From Anaerolineales bacterium (GTDB lineage Bacteria; Chloroflexota; Anaerolineae; Anaerolineales; Villigracilaceae), in contig JAICRQ010000014.1 in assembly GCA_025966435.1 (NCBI GenBank), positions 1-19,780 on the forward strand: 19,780 nt of DNA. The letters are read 5' to 3'. The position numbers and the translations under genes are program-made. Shown here in pieces: positions 8,161-15,484 of this stretch. Position 1 is the stretch's first letter, and every line of letters begins with the position of its first letter. Below the pieces are notes generated by a model that ran no database searches, had not been told where the DNA came from, and saw only the letters and a list, made by a program, of their open reading frames with translations.

Positions 8161-8185
8161 TGTATGGTAGAGGAGAATTTATTTC

Positions 8186-10084
8186 ATGGCAAAAATCATC
8201 GGCATTGATCTCGGCACGACCAATTCTGTTGCGGCTGTTATGCAGGGTGGTGAACCGCTTGTCATCCCCTCGGCGGAAGGCGAACGGCTTGTGCCCTCTG
8301 TCGTAGCCGTCAATAAAAATCATGAGCGGCTGGTGGGACGTGTGGCGCGCAACCAGGCGATCACCAATCCGCAGAATACGATCTTCTCGATCAAGCGCTT
8401 CATGGGGCGCAAGACCGGTGACCCGGAAGTGGAACGGACGCGCCAGCGTGTTCCCTATACCGTGACCGAAGCCCCCAATGGAGATGTACGCGTCCAACTG
8501 GATGAGAAAGATTACTCGCCTCCGGAAGTCTCCGCGATGATTCTGGCAAAGATCAAACGCGATGCAGAAGCCTATCTGGGTGAGACGGTTTCACAGGCGG
8601 TGATCACAGTCCCGGCGTATTTCAACGATGCGCAGCGCAACGCGACGAAAGATGCAGGCAAGATTGCTGGTCTCGAAGTGCTCCGGATTATCAATGAGCC
8701 GACTGCTTCTTCGCTGGCGTATGGTTTGGATAAAAAGAAAAATGAAATTATCGCCGTCTATGACCTTGGCGGTGGTACGTTCGATATTTCTATTCTCGAT
8801 GTAGGCGATGGCGTTTTCCAGGTTCGGGCGACGAGCGGCGATACGTTCCTTGGCGGCGACGATTTTGATGTGCGCATCATGGATTACCTCATCGAGCAGT
8901 TCAAGAAGGATAACGGAATCGATCTGCACAATGACCGCCAGGCATTGCAGCGTTTGAAGGAAGCCTCCGAAAAGGCAAAGATCGAGCTTTCTACGACGAT
9001 GCAGACGGAGATCAACCTGCCATACTTGACCGCCGATGCCAGTGGCCCTAAGCACCTGGTAATGACTATCAGCCGCTCCAAGCTTGAACAGTTGACAGCT
9101 GATCTTGTGGACCGGACGATTGCTCCCCTTAAGCAGGCATTGTCCGACGCCGGTTTGACCGCGGGCGACATCAACGAGGTGGTGATGGTTGGCGGTATGA
9201 CGCGCATGCCCGCGGTGCAGGATCGCGTCCGTGCCTTCTTCGGTAAGGAACCTCACAAAGGTGTGAACCCCGACGAAGTTGTCGCGATCGGCGCAGCCAT
9301 CCAGGCGGGTGTGCTCGGCGGTGAGGTTAAGGATATTCTGCTCCTTGATGTCACCCCGCTTACGCTCTCCATTGAAACGCTAGGCGGCGTCGCTACACCT
9401 CAGATCGAGCGCAACACAACCATTCCCACCCGCCGCAGCCAGGTCTTCTCTACCGCCAGCGACAGTCAGACGCAGGTGGAGATCCATGTTCTGCAGGGCG
9501 AGCGCCCGATGGCAGTGGATAACAAGTCGTTGGGAAAATTCATCCTCGATGGCATCCCACCTGCCCCGCGCGGCATGCCCCAAATCGAAGTGACGTTTGA
9601 TATCGATGCGAATGGCATCCTCAAAGTCACAGCACAGGATAAAGCGACCAGTCGTTCGCAACACATTACGATCACGGCCTCTTCTGGACTTTCCGAATCG
9701 GAGGTCGACAAAATGCGTAAGGACGCGGAAGCGCACGAAGAAGAAGACCGCAAGCGCAGAGAGTTAATTGAAGTTCGCAATAATGCAGACAATACGGTCT
9801 ACGCTGCGGAAAAAGCCCTGCGGGAGTTCGGCGATAAAGTCCCTGCTGACACGAAGTCCGAGGTCGAGACGAAAGTGGCGGAGGTCAAGAAAGCGTCCGA
9901 AGGCGAAGATGTTGCCGCCATTACGTCCGCGACGGAAGCTCTGGGGCAGGCTGTTCAAAAGATCGGGGCCTCTGTCTATCAATCAGGACAAAATATGCCC
10001 GGCAGCGATGGAGCGACCGGCACGGACACAAATCCAAACCCCGAAGCCGGCCCCGATGTCGTCGAAGGCGAAGTAAAAGAATAA
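8186..10084 (+). CDS. dnaK: Chaperone DnaK (Hsp70)
   Basis: DnaK is the ATP-dependent cytosolic chaperone that, with DnaJ and GrpE, folds and protects proteins. The 632-residue sequence is full length. The nucleotide-binding domain has phosphate loop 1 ([18 protein letters not shown]), the [20 protein letters not shown] block, [13 protein letters not shown] and [14 protein letters not shown]. The interdomain linker is [19 protein letters not shown]. The substrate-binding domain has the usual [17 protein letters not shown] and QPE-like QGERPMA segments. A helical lid follows, then a Gly/Asn/Pro-rich tail ending VVEGEVKE, a variant of the acidic EEVD-like end. The ATG follows AGAGGAGA by about 10 nt. 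It is the third gene of the hrcA operon. A 47-bp gap leads to dnaJ. Confidence 0.99.
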   Translation: MAKIIGIDLGTTNSVAAVMQGGEPLVIPSAEGERLVPSVVAVNKNHERLVGRVARNQAITNPQNTIFSIKRFMGRKTGDPEVERTRQRVPYTVTEAPNGDVRVQLDEKDYSPPEVSAMILAKIKRDAEAYLGETVSQAVITVPAYFNDAQRNATKDAGKIAGLEVLRIINEPTASSLAYGLDKKKNEIIAVYDLGGGTFDISILDVGDGVFQVRATSGDTFLGGDDFDVRIMDYLIEQFKKDNGIDLHNDRQALQRLKEASEKAKIELSTTMQTEINLPYLTADASGPKHLVMTISRSKLEQLTADLVDRTIAPLKQALSDAGLTAGDINEVVMVGGMTRMPAVQDRVRAFFGKEPHKGVNPDEVVAIGAAIQAGVLGGEVKDILLLDVTPLTLSIETLGGVATPQIERNTTIPTRRSQVFSTASDSQTQVEIHVLQGERPMAVDNKSLGKFILDGIPPAPRGMPQIEVTFDIDANGILKVTAQDKATSRSQHITITASSGLSESEVDKMRKDAEAHEEEDRKRRELIEVRNNADNTVYAAEKALREFGDKVPADTKSEVETKVAEVKKASEGEDVAAITSATEALGQAVQKIGASVYQSGQNMPGSDGATGTDTNPNPEAGPDVVEGEVKE

Positions 10085-10110
10085 AATTCAGAGAGTAGCG
10101 AATTGAGTCC

Positions 10111-10124
10111 AGAGATTAATCTCT
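10111..10124. repeat. Perfect 14-bp palindrome in the dnaK-dnaJ gap
   Basis: AGAGATTAATCTCT is a perfect palindrome 8 bp before the dnaJ ATG, bracketed by AGTAG (10094-10098) and CTACT (10123-10127). It occupies the place where a ribosome binding site would be expected. It could be an operator or an mRNA structure; there is no further evidence for either. Confidence 0.5.
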
Positions 10125-10131
10125 ACTACCT

Positions 10132-11256
10132 ATGAGCAACCGCGACTACTACGAAATCCTCGGTCTCCCACGGAACGCGAGCAACGATGAGATCAAAGCC
10201 TCGTTTCGTAAGCTCGCGCGTCAATACCATCCCGACGTGAACAAGGAAGATGGTGCCGAGGAAAAGTTCAAAGAGATCAACGAAGCCTATGGTGTGCTCT
10301 CGGACCCGGACAAGCGTGCCCGCTACGACCGCTTTGGCAAAGAAGGACTCGGCAACATGGGTGGCGGCTTCCACGATTACACGGCGGACTTTAGCGACAT
10401 CTTCGAAGAGCTCTTCGGTAGAGGCTTTGGCTTTTCCACCGGACGGCGCTCACGTAACTCTCCGCGCCGCGGACGTGACTTGCAGCAGTCTGTTGTACTG
10501 ACATTCGAGGAAGCTGTCTTTGGTGTCGAGAAAGAGATCGAGTTCCAGCGCGAAGAGACCTGTTCCCGTTGCAACGGCTCCGGCGCAGAACCCGGTACGA
10601 CTCCCATACGCTGTGTCACCTGTCAGGGACAGGGTGAAGTACGCCAGGTGCGTCAGACCTTCCTGGGACAAATGGTACAGACGTCGACCTGCCCAACCTG
10701 CAACGGGCGTGGAGAGACGATTTCATCGCCCTGTAAAACCTGCCACGCCACCGGGCTGGAACGAAAGACCGTTAAGAAAAAAGTGCAAATCCCCGCGGGT
10801 GTGGATGGCGGCACGCAGATCCGCTTGGCAGGAGAGGGTGGACCCGGCGCCAGTGGCGGACCGACGGGAAGCCTGTTCCTGATCCTGGACGTCCAGCCGC
10901 ATCAATTCTACAAGCGTCGTGAGAACGACATTATCTTGAACCTCGATATCAATGTGGCGCAGGCGGTTCTCGGAGCGGAGATCGAAGTTCCTACACTGGA
11001 TGGAGATGAGAAGCTGAAAATCCCATCCGGGACGCAGCCCGGCAAAGTCTTCCAGATCAGGAACAAAGGAGTTCCCCATTTGCGCCGCAGTGGACGAGGC
11101 GACCAGTTAGTGATCGTCAACGTAGCTGTGCCGACCAAGCTCACCAAGGAACAACGCGAGTTATTTGAGAAACTGGCAGAGAGCCTGGGCACAACGGTCA
11201 AACCACAGGAAAAGGGATTTCTCGATTGGCTGAACGAAGCGCTGGGTGGAAGTTAA
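10132..11256 (+). CDS. dnaJ: Chaperone DnaJ (Hsp40, type I)
   Basis: DnaJ delivers substrates to DnaK and stimulates its ATPase. The 374-residue protein has the full type I layout. The J domain spans 1-70 with HPD at 33-35 ([10 protein letters not shown]), and a Gly/Phe-rich linker follows. Four zinc-binding CxxCxGxG repeats lie between Cys144 and about 208 ([32 protein letters not shown]). Two C-terminal beta domains complete it, with [17 protein letters not shown]. The fourth repeat has Ala in place of the first Gly, a mild and common deviation. The start is canonical ([12 protein letters not shown]), but no Shine-Dalgarno precedes it; a palindrome lies there instead. It is the last gene of the CIRCE operon, followed by a terminator that begins 4 bp after the stop codon. 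Confidence 0.98.
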   Translation: MSNRDYYEILGLPRNASNDEIKASFRKLARQYHPDVNKEDGAEEKFKEINEAYGVLSDPDKRARYDRFGKEGLGNMGGGFHDYTADFSDIFEELFGRGFGFSTGRRSRNSPRRGRDLQQSVVLTFEEAVFGVEKEIEFQREETCSRCNGSGAEPGTTPIRCVTCQGQGEVRQVRQTFLGQMVQTSTCPTCNGRGETISSPCKTCHATGLERKTVKKKVQIPAGVDGGTQIRLAGEGGPGASGGPTGSLFLILDVQPHQFYKRRENDIILNLDINVAQAVLGAEIEVPTLDGDEKLKIPSGTQPGKVFQIRNKGVPHLRRSGRGDQLVIVNVAVPTKLTKEQRELFEKLAESLGTTVKPQEKGFLDWLNEALGGS

Positions 11257-11259
11257 AGC

Positions 11260-11291
11260 AGAGAATCGTCATTTGACGGTTCTCTTTTTTT
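11260..11291 (+). terminator. Rho-independent terminator of the dnaK operon
   Basis: AGAGAATCGTC (11260-11270) pairs with GACGGTTCTCT (11275-11285) through one wobble, with a 4-nt ATTT loop and a run of seven T (11285-11291). Its right arm and T-run are also the -35 and spacer of the next promoter. Confidence 0.9.
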
Positions 11292-11301
11292 ATGCTATAA
11301 T
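11273..11301 (+). promoter_or_regulatory. Near-consensus promoter of the arsR-methyltransferase-CDF operon
   Basis: TTGACG (11273-11278), a 17-bp spacer and TATAAT (11296-11301) preceded by TGC make a near-consensus promoter with an extended -10. The predicted start is near 11308, inside the operator palindrome. The -35 and spacer lie within the dnaJ terminator. Confidence 0.85.
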
Positions 11302-11302
11302 T

Positions 11303-11326
11303 ATGAATACTTGAGCAATTATTCAT
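11303..11326. promoter_or_regulatory. Putative ArsR/SmtB-type operator palindrome
   Basis: The pattern ATGAATA-C-TTG-AG-CAA-T-TATTCAT is an inverted repeat with 10 of 12 bases matched per arm. ATGAA...TTCAT is the core of SmtB/CzrA-type operators. It begins directly after the -10 box and covers the expected transcript start, so binding of the repressor encoded just downstream would block the promoter. Confidence 0.75.
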
Positions 11327-11331
11327 ATATT

Positions 11332-11622
11332 ATGGTACTCAAAGAACACACCTCCACACACCTAGCTGACCTGTTCAGCGCCCTTAGCGATCCCACCCGG
11401 TTGCGGCTCATTTCCGTTTTGCTGGAAGGCGAAAGGAACGTTGGCGAACTTGCAGCTCATCTCGAAATGACGGAGTCCGCTGTGTCTCATCAACTGCGCG
11501 GACTGCGCCAGCTGCGCTTGGTCCGCAGCCGCAAGGATGGGCGCCAGGTGTTTTATGCGCTTGATGATGACCATGTTGCAAAGCTTTACCGCCTCGGGAT
11601 GGAGCACGTGGAACACGGATAA
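11332..11622 (+). CDS. ArsR/SmtB-family metal-sensing repressor, alpha-5 (zinc-type) site
   Basis: This 96-residue winged-helix repressor is of the ArsR family: LFSALSDPTRLRLISVLLEGERNVGELAAHLEMTESAVSHQLRGLRQLRLVRSRKDGRQVFYAL. The C-terminal helix carries Asp79-x-His81 and, ten residues further, His92-x-x-His95. This is the ligand spacing of the alpha-5 site in SmtB (D-H...H-E) and CzrA (D-H...H-H), which bind Zn(II) or Co(II) across the dimer. The alpha-3 Cys motif (ELCVCDL) of arsenic or cadmium sensors is absent. Zinc release of DNA is therefore inferred, supported by the CDF transporter two genes downstream and the operator 6 bp upstream. The in-frame TTG at 11311 lies inside the operator near the transcript start, so ATG 11332 is preferred; neither has a Shine-Dalgarno. 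The next gene follows 4 bp after the stop. Confidence 0.92.
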   Translation: MVLKEHTSTHLADLFSALSDPTRLRLISVLLEGERNVGELAAHLEMTESAVSHQLRGLRQLRLVRSRKDGRQVFYALDDDHVAKLYRLGMEHVEHG

Positions 11623-11626
11623 CGGT

Positions 11627-12229
11627 ATGGAAATATTTTTGAAGTTGTTTTTGCTGGTGTATTGCACGCTGTTTCTTCTGTTCGCTATGCTTCTGCCTGT
11701 GTATCGAGTCTGGAGAACAACGAGACTCAACCCATATAAGCTTGGTTCTTCCGATTCGGCGCACGATTATATCGGCAGAAATTTTCGGCTCGCGGTAACT
11801 GCCTGTACGTTGGTCATCTTCGCATTTGTGTTCTTGCCGTCTCTGTATCGTCAGCTCCTCCCCATTCCCTATGTATCTCATGAAGTTTTTGCCTGGATTG
11901 GAATAGCCTTGCTATTGTTCGCCCTGGTTTGGATCCTCATTGCACAATCGCAGATGCAAACTTCATGGCGGATCGGCATCGACGAAGACGTCAGAACCGA
12001 CCTTGTACAACGTGGGTTATTTAAGATTTCCCGCAATCCTATTTTTCTGGGAATACGCATGATGCTAGTAGGTTTGTTCCTAGTCCTTCCTAACGCGGTG
12101 ATGCTGGTGATATGGGTCGTTGGTGAAATACTCATACAGATCCAGGTGCGCCTGGAAGAGGAGTTTCTGACGCGTATTCATGGAGATCACTATCGCACCT
12201 ACCAGCAGCAAGTCCGCCGCTGGATATAG
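11627..12229 (+). CDS. Isoprenylcysteine carboxylmethyltransferase-like membrane protein
   Basis: This 200-residue membrane protein has four to five hydrophobic helices and the two signatures of the ICMT/PEMT methyltransferase superfamily. These are RNPIFLGIRMMLVG near residues 138-151 (the R-x-P-x-[YF]-x-G motif) and the C-terminal EEEFLTRIHGDHYRTYQQQVRRWI (the EE-x-[FL]...G-x-x-Y-x-x-Y...RW motif), which bind S-adenosylmethionine in characterised relatives. Bacteria generally lack prenylated CaaX proteins, so the substrate is unknown. The gene starts 4 bp after arsR and ends 8 bp before the CDF gene, so it belongs to the metal operon. The Cupriavidus CzcN and NccN proteins, also in cation-efflux operons, are of the same family as I recall, so a metal-linked role is plausible. 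The open frame extends upstream into arsR, but ATG 11627 with GGATAACGG before it fits best. Confidence 0.85.
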   Translation: MEIFLKLFLLVYCTLFLLFAMLLPVYRVWRTTRLNPYKLGSSDSAHDYIGRNFRLAVTACTLVIFAFVFLPSLYRQLLPIPYVSHEVFAWIGIALLLFALVWILIAQSQMQTSWRIGIDEDVRTDLVQRGLFKISRNPIFLGIRMMLVGLFLVLPNAVMLVIWVVGEILIQIQVRLEEEFLTRIHGDHYRTYQQQVRRWI

Positions 12230-12237
12230 GCAATCAG

Positions 12238-13209
12238 ATGCAAAATAATCACTCCCATACCCATTCTCATTTGCGCGAAGCCTCCAGACAGACAATAAAG
12301 CGCCTCTCTATCTCGCTTTTTCTCACCCTCGCCTTTGTCGTCATCGAGGCGGGGGCAGGTATATTTGCCAACAGCCTCGCTCTTCTCACAGATGCCGCGC
12401 ACAACCTGACCGACGTTATTGCATTGGGTCTAACCTGGTTTGCGGTGCGCGTCACCTCACAACCTGCGAACGCGCAAAAGACGTATGGTTATCACCGCGC
12501 CGGGATTCTGGTCGCGCTTCTGAATTCGACTACTCTGGTGCTGATCTCGCTTGGAATTTTCTATGAAGCGTATCGTCGGTTTATGAGCCCTCCCGATGTG
12601 GACTCAGGCGTTCTCATTGGCGTCGGTCTGATCGCGGTGTTGATCAATCTGGCTACGGCGTTGCTTATTCATCGTGGCAGCGAGCACGATCTCAACCTGC
12701 GCTCGGCATTCGTGCATTTGATGGGGGATGTGCTCTCCACGGTCGGCGCGGTGATTGCGGGTGTAATTATCTATTTCACGGATGCGAATTGGCTCGATCC
12801 GTTCGTCAGCGTATTGATCGGTTTCCTTATTCTCTATAATGCCTGGGGCATCCTGCGCGATGCGATCGATATTTTGCTCGAAGCGACGCCGCGCGATGTA
12901 AATATCCCTGCCATGGTCAGGGATATCGCGCGAGTGGACGGCGTGCTTGGCATCCATGATATCCATGTTTGGAGTCTTACGCAGAGCCTGCGGACCATGT
13001 CTGCACACATCCTTACCGATGATGTTCATATCAGTACAGGCGCGGAGATTCAACGTCAGATCAATGAGGTTCTTGCTCATCGCTACAACATCACGCATGC
13101 AACCCTTCAATTGGAGTGCGTGGATTGCTTCCCCGATTCGCTCTACTGCGATCTGAACGGTCACGTTCATATGCACGACACGCCTCATCCGACGCACATT
13201 GGTCATTAA
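12238..13209 (+). CDS. Zinc-type cation diffusion facilitator (CDF) transporter
   Basis: This 323-residue protein is a CDF-family exporter with six transmembrane helices and a cytoplasmic C-terminal domain, expected to move Zn(II) out of the cytoplasm by proton antiport. The transport site is visible as TDAAHNLTD in helix 2 (His55, Asp59) and HLMGD in helix 5 (His160, Asp164). The double HxxxD pattern is that of zinc-preferring CDFs; manganese types have DxxxD. The N-terminus has a short His run (NNHSHTHSHL) and the C-terminus ends NGHVHMHDTPHPTHIGH, both likely metal-binding. A conserved IHDIHVWSLT block marks the C-terminal domain. The gene is third in the operon with the alpha-5 ArsR sensor, which fits zinc-induced efflux. 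Cd(II) or Co(II) may also be carried. Confidence 0.94.
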   Translation: MQNNHSHTHSHLREASRQTIKRLSISLFLTLAFVVIEAGAGIFANSLALLTDAAHNLTDVIALGLTWFAVRVTSQPANAQKTYGYHRAGILVALLNSTTLVLISLGIFYEAYRRFMSPPDVDSGVLIGVGLIAVLINLATALLIHRGSEHDLNLRSAFVHLMGDVLSTVGAVIAGVIIYFTDANWLDPFVSVLIGFLILYNAWGILRDAIDILLEATPRDVNIPAMVRDIARVDGVLGIHDIHVWSLTQSLRTMSAHILTDDVHISTGAEIQRQINEVLAHRYNITHATLQLECVDCFPDSLYCDLNGHVHMHDTPHPTHIGH

Positions 13210-13232
13210 TAATAAAGGGCGAAAAGCGTTCA

Positions 13233-13261
13233 TTGTCGCCGGGGAAAAATTGAGTGATAAT
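13233..13261 (+). promoter_or_regulatory. Possible promoter of the Nudix-prmA pair
   Basis: TTGTCG (13233-13238), a 17-bp spacer and GATAAT (13256-13261) lie just before the ATG at 13270. The transcript would begin at or within about 2 nt of the start codon, so the mRNA could be leaderless. No Shine-Dalgarno is present. Confidence 0.45.
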
Positions 13262-13269
13262 CATGTCCT

Positions 13270-13737
13270 ATGATTAAAAAAATACTACTGAAAATATGGC
13301 GCGTGCTTCCTCTCTGGCTGCAGATTGTGTTGTCGCGTTACATCCGACCCTTGTTTCACGTTTTTGCGGCAGCAGTCATCATCGATGAACAAATGAAAAT
13401 CCTCCTTGTGAAATCGACGTATAACCGTTTTCACCCCTGGGGGTTGCCGGGCGGAGGTTTGGAATATGGGGAACATCCGGAAGAAGCGGTTGCACGAGAA
13501 GTCTGGGAAGAAACAGGCTTACGCGTTGATGTGGAAAAACTCATAATGATTCACACCTTCCGGCAAGATCAGGTGGGGATGTACTATCTTTGCAGGATTA
13601 CAGGCGGCACATTCTATCCCAGCGACGAAGTATCCGAATTTGCTTACTTTTCCCTGGACAATTTGCCAGACGTGCGTATGTTTGATCGAGATCTCCTGAG
13701 AAGATTGTACGGAATCCTGGAACATGAACTGGCTTGA
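13270..13737 (+). CDS. Nudix hydrolase
   Basis: This 155-residue protein contains an exact Nudix box, G-x5-E-x7-REUxEExGU, at residues 62-84 (GGLEYGEHPEEAVAREVWEETGL). The Glu residues of REVWEE bind the divalent metal used to cleave nucleoside diphosphates linked to another group. The N-terminal 30 residues are basic and hydrophobic (KKILLKIWRVLPLWLQIVLSRYIRP) and could be an amphipathic membrane-binding helix. This extension before the Nudix fold also occurs in other NUDIX proteins annotated only as hydrolases. The substrate is not predictable from the sequence. The stop overlaps the start of prmA by 14 bp, so translation of the two is probably coupled. Confidence 0.92.
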   Translation: MIKKILLKIWRVLPLWLQIVLSRYIRPLFHVFAAAVIIDEQMKILLVKSTYNRFHPWGLPGGGLEYGEHPEEAVAREVWEETGLRVDVEKLIMIHTFRQDQVGMYYLCRITGGTFYPSDEVSEFAYFSLDNLPDVRMFDRDLLRRLYGILEHELA

Positions 13738-14644
13738 AGTTTCGCTCACCGTCAATGGGGAATTGGCAGAAGCCGTGGCAGATGTGCTGGCACGTTTTGC
13801 CTATAGCGGCGTGATGATGGAGCAGGGCGTGAAATATACGGATGACGAAGATGCTGGTACGCCTACCGGACCGATCACCGTCCGTGTCTATCTGGAGATG
13901 AACGATCAGATCGAGGAGACGCGTCAGAAACTGGAAGAGTCTCTCTATTACCTCGGCAGGATTCAACCGTTACCCACAGCATCCTACAAACAGATCGCCG
14001 ATCAGAACTGGATGGAAGCCTGGAAACAGCACTACAAACCGATCCTCGTCGGCGAGCGGCTCGTCATTGTCCCTGCCTGGATGGACTCCCCCGACCCAAA
14101 TCGTATCCCCATCAAGATCGACCCCGGCATGGCATTCGGCACAGGTACACATCCCACGACACAGTTGTGTTTGGAATTAATGGAGAAGACGATAGTCGAT
14201 ACTCGATCATCGAATAACGAATTTCGAGTAATCGATGTCGGCTGTGGCTCGGGAATCCTCTCCATCGCGGCGCTTAAGCTGGGCGCAATCTCCGCGCTCG
14301 GTGTGGATATCGACGAGACGTCCATTAGTAACGCCCGTCAGAATGCCGATGCGAATCAGATCGGCGCAGAACTAATTCTTGGGGTGGGCTCCGTGCAGGA
14401 AATCTTAGACGGAAAGTTCCCTTTTCGTACAGCCCCTCTTGTCGTTGCAAATATCCTGGCGCCCGTGATCGTACGCCTCTTTGATGCCGGTCTTGCGCAA
14501 TTGATGGAAACGGGTGGCGCGCTGATCTTGAGCGGGATCCTGCAGGAACAGGCACCCAGCGTGATCGATGCCGCACGGGTGAAAGGTCTAGGGGTGAGAG
14601 AACAGCGCCGGATGGGCGACTGGGTTGCGCTTACAATGAGTTGA
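13724..14644 (+). CDS. prmA: Ribosomal protein L11 methyltransferase PrmA
   Basis: PrmA uses S-adenosylmethionine to trimethylate amino groups of ribosomal protein L11. The 306-residue sequence has the N-terminal substrate-recognition domain (1-100). The diagnostic block DPGMAFGTGTHPTTQLCLELME follows (GMAFGTGTH at 135-143). The SAM-binding motif I is DVGCGSG (171-177) and the catalytic-region motif is NILAPVI. The start ATG lies inside the end of the Nudix gene, preceded by a GGAA-rich stretch. Residues 158-167 (VDTRSSNNEF), between the PrmA block and motif I, are about five residues longer than I expect for the family, and their DNA matches a repeat found in the ybaB leader (see findings). 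No terminator is visible after the gene. Confidence 0.97.
   Translation: MNWLEVSLTVNGELAEAVADVLARFAYSGVMMEQGVKYTDDEDAGTPTGPITVRVYLEMNDQIEETRQKLEESLYYLGRIQPLPTASYKQIADQNWMEAWKQHYKPILVGERLVIVPAWMDSPDPNRIPIKIDPGMAFGTGTHPTTQLCLELMEKTIVDTRSSNNEFRVIDVGCGSGILSIAALKLGAISALGVDIDETSISNARQNADANQIGAELILGVGSVQEILDGKFPFRTAPLVVANILAPVIVRLFDAGLAQLMETGGALILSGILQEQAPSVIDAARVKGLGVREQRRMGDWVALTMS
14208..14226. repeat. 19-nt repeat within prmA, also in the ybaB leader
   Basis: CATCGAATAACGAATTTCG here matches 18410-18428 (CATCGAATATCGAATGTCG) at 17 of 19 bases. It sits between partial inverted copies of CGATACTCGA and TCGAGTAATCG and encodes the SSNNEF segment of PrmA. Confidence 0.5.
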
Positions 14645-14691
14645 CAACTTGCTAACTTAGCATGATTTCCTGGATGAAACATTTAATTGAA

Positions 14692-14728
14692 TGTTAGAAT
14701 ACCGCCCACAGGCGGAGCAGTCCTGTGG
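14692..14728 (+). promoter_or_regulatory. Extended -10 promoter and 5' leader hairpin of the lipoprotein pair
   Basis: TGTTAGAAT (14692-14700) is an extended -10 (TG-N-TAGAAT) with no good -35. Its predicted start near 14707 falls at a 7-bp hairpin, CCACAGG (14706-14712) with CCTGTGG (14722-14728), 26 nt before the first lipoprotein ATG. A hairpin at the 5' end could stabilise the mRNA. Confidence 0.45.
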
Positions 14729-14754
14729 ATAATTTATTCAAAGGAGAATGTACG

Positions 14755-15447
14755 ATGAACAGGAACAGGCAAATTATTTTAGCAATTTTTGTCTTAGCGC
14801 TTGCTGCATTAGCATGTAATGCGGTGGCGGGTGGCGGAGGTGGGGGGACAGACGACCCAACAGGTCCCACTTTTACTCCCAGCCCGAGAGTTATTTTCAG
14901 TGATGATTTTTCATCTTCACAGTGGGGCATAGGCACCGATGCAGACAGCTCCGTGGAATATGCTAATAACGCTTTACGGATGATTGTGTACACAACCAAT
15001 TACTTTGTATGGAGCACACCCAATGATCAGGATTATCAAAATACTCACATGGAAGTGACTGTCAGTAATAGCGGTACTGATTCCACCACCGCTTTCGGTA
15101 TCATGTGCAACCAGCAACCCACAACAAGCAACTTCTATTATGTAGCCATGACGCCGGCGGGTGAATACGCTATTGCCAAGGCCGTGGAAGGACAGGAGGA
15201 CCTGTTCCTTACCAATAACGATCAATGGGCGTCCTCCGATCTGATTGCCACAGATGCTTCTTCCTATAAGGTTGGTATGGATTGCGGCAATGGCGCGATC
15301 ACCCTGTATGTAGACGGTCAGGAAATCGCTTCTGTGGCTGATGCCTCATACGTCGACGGCGGTGTTGCTCTGTTCACCTGGAGTGGAGAGGATGCAACCA
15401 CAACAGATGTGTCGTTTGACGATTTCCTGATGACGGAACTCCCGTAA
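14755..15447 (+). CDS. Putative lipoprotein, tandem paralogue 1
   Basis: This 230-residue protein has a lipoprotein signal peptide: MNRNRQ, a hydrophobic core (IILAIFVLALAALA) and the lipobox ALAC with acceptor Cys21. A Gly run and a Thr/Pro-rich linker follow (residues 26-44). The mature domain begins VIFSDDFSSSQWGIGTDADSSVEYANNALRM, contains pairs of beta strands and ends VSFDDFLMTELP. This looks like the concanavalin-like / LamG-type beta-sandwich of many exported bacterial proteins (family DUF1080-like), but no catalytic residues can be recognised. Function unknown. It is paralogous to the next gene, which begins 37 bp after its stop. AAGGAG (14741-14746), 8 nt before the ATG, fixes the start; the frame is open back to a GTG at 14725. 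Confidence 0.85.
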   Translation: MNRNRQIILAIFVLALAALACNAVAGGGGGGTDDPTGPTFTPSPRVIFSDDFSSSQWGIGTDADSSVEYANNALRMIVYTTNYFVWSTPNDQDYQNTHMEVTVSNSGTDSTTAFGIMCNQQPTTSNFYYVAMTPAGEYAIAKAVEGQEDLFLTNNDQWASSDLIATDASSYKVGMDCGNGAITLYVDGQEIASVADASYVDGGVALFTWSGEDATTTDVSFDDFLMTELP

Positions 15448-15484
15448 CATTGCTCTATTTCATTAAGGTTTCATTGGAGATAAC

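Noticed and set aside
8082..8306. Plus-strand small open frame before dnaK
   Set aside because: It is formed by the palindromic repeat in the grpE-dnaK gap and runs into dnaK out of frame.
8591..9256. Minus-strand open frame of 221 codons
   Set aside because: It is antisense to the most conserved part of dnaK; no domain or ribosome binding site supports it.
11311..11331. TTG start for the ArsR-family repressor
   Set aside because: The TTG lies inside the operator at the predicted transcript start; the ATG at 11332 gives a normal ArsR N-terminus.
14641..14669. TTGACA directly after prmA as a promoter for the lipoprotein pair
   Set aside because: The matching -10 positions (GATTTC or TGATTT) are poor; the extended -10 at 14692-14700 is better.
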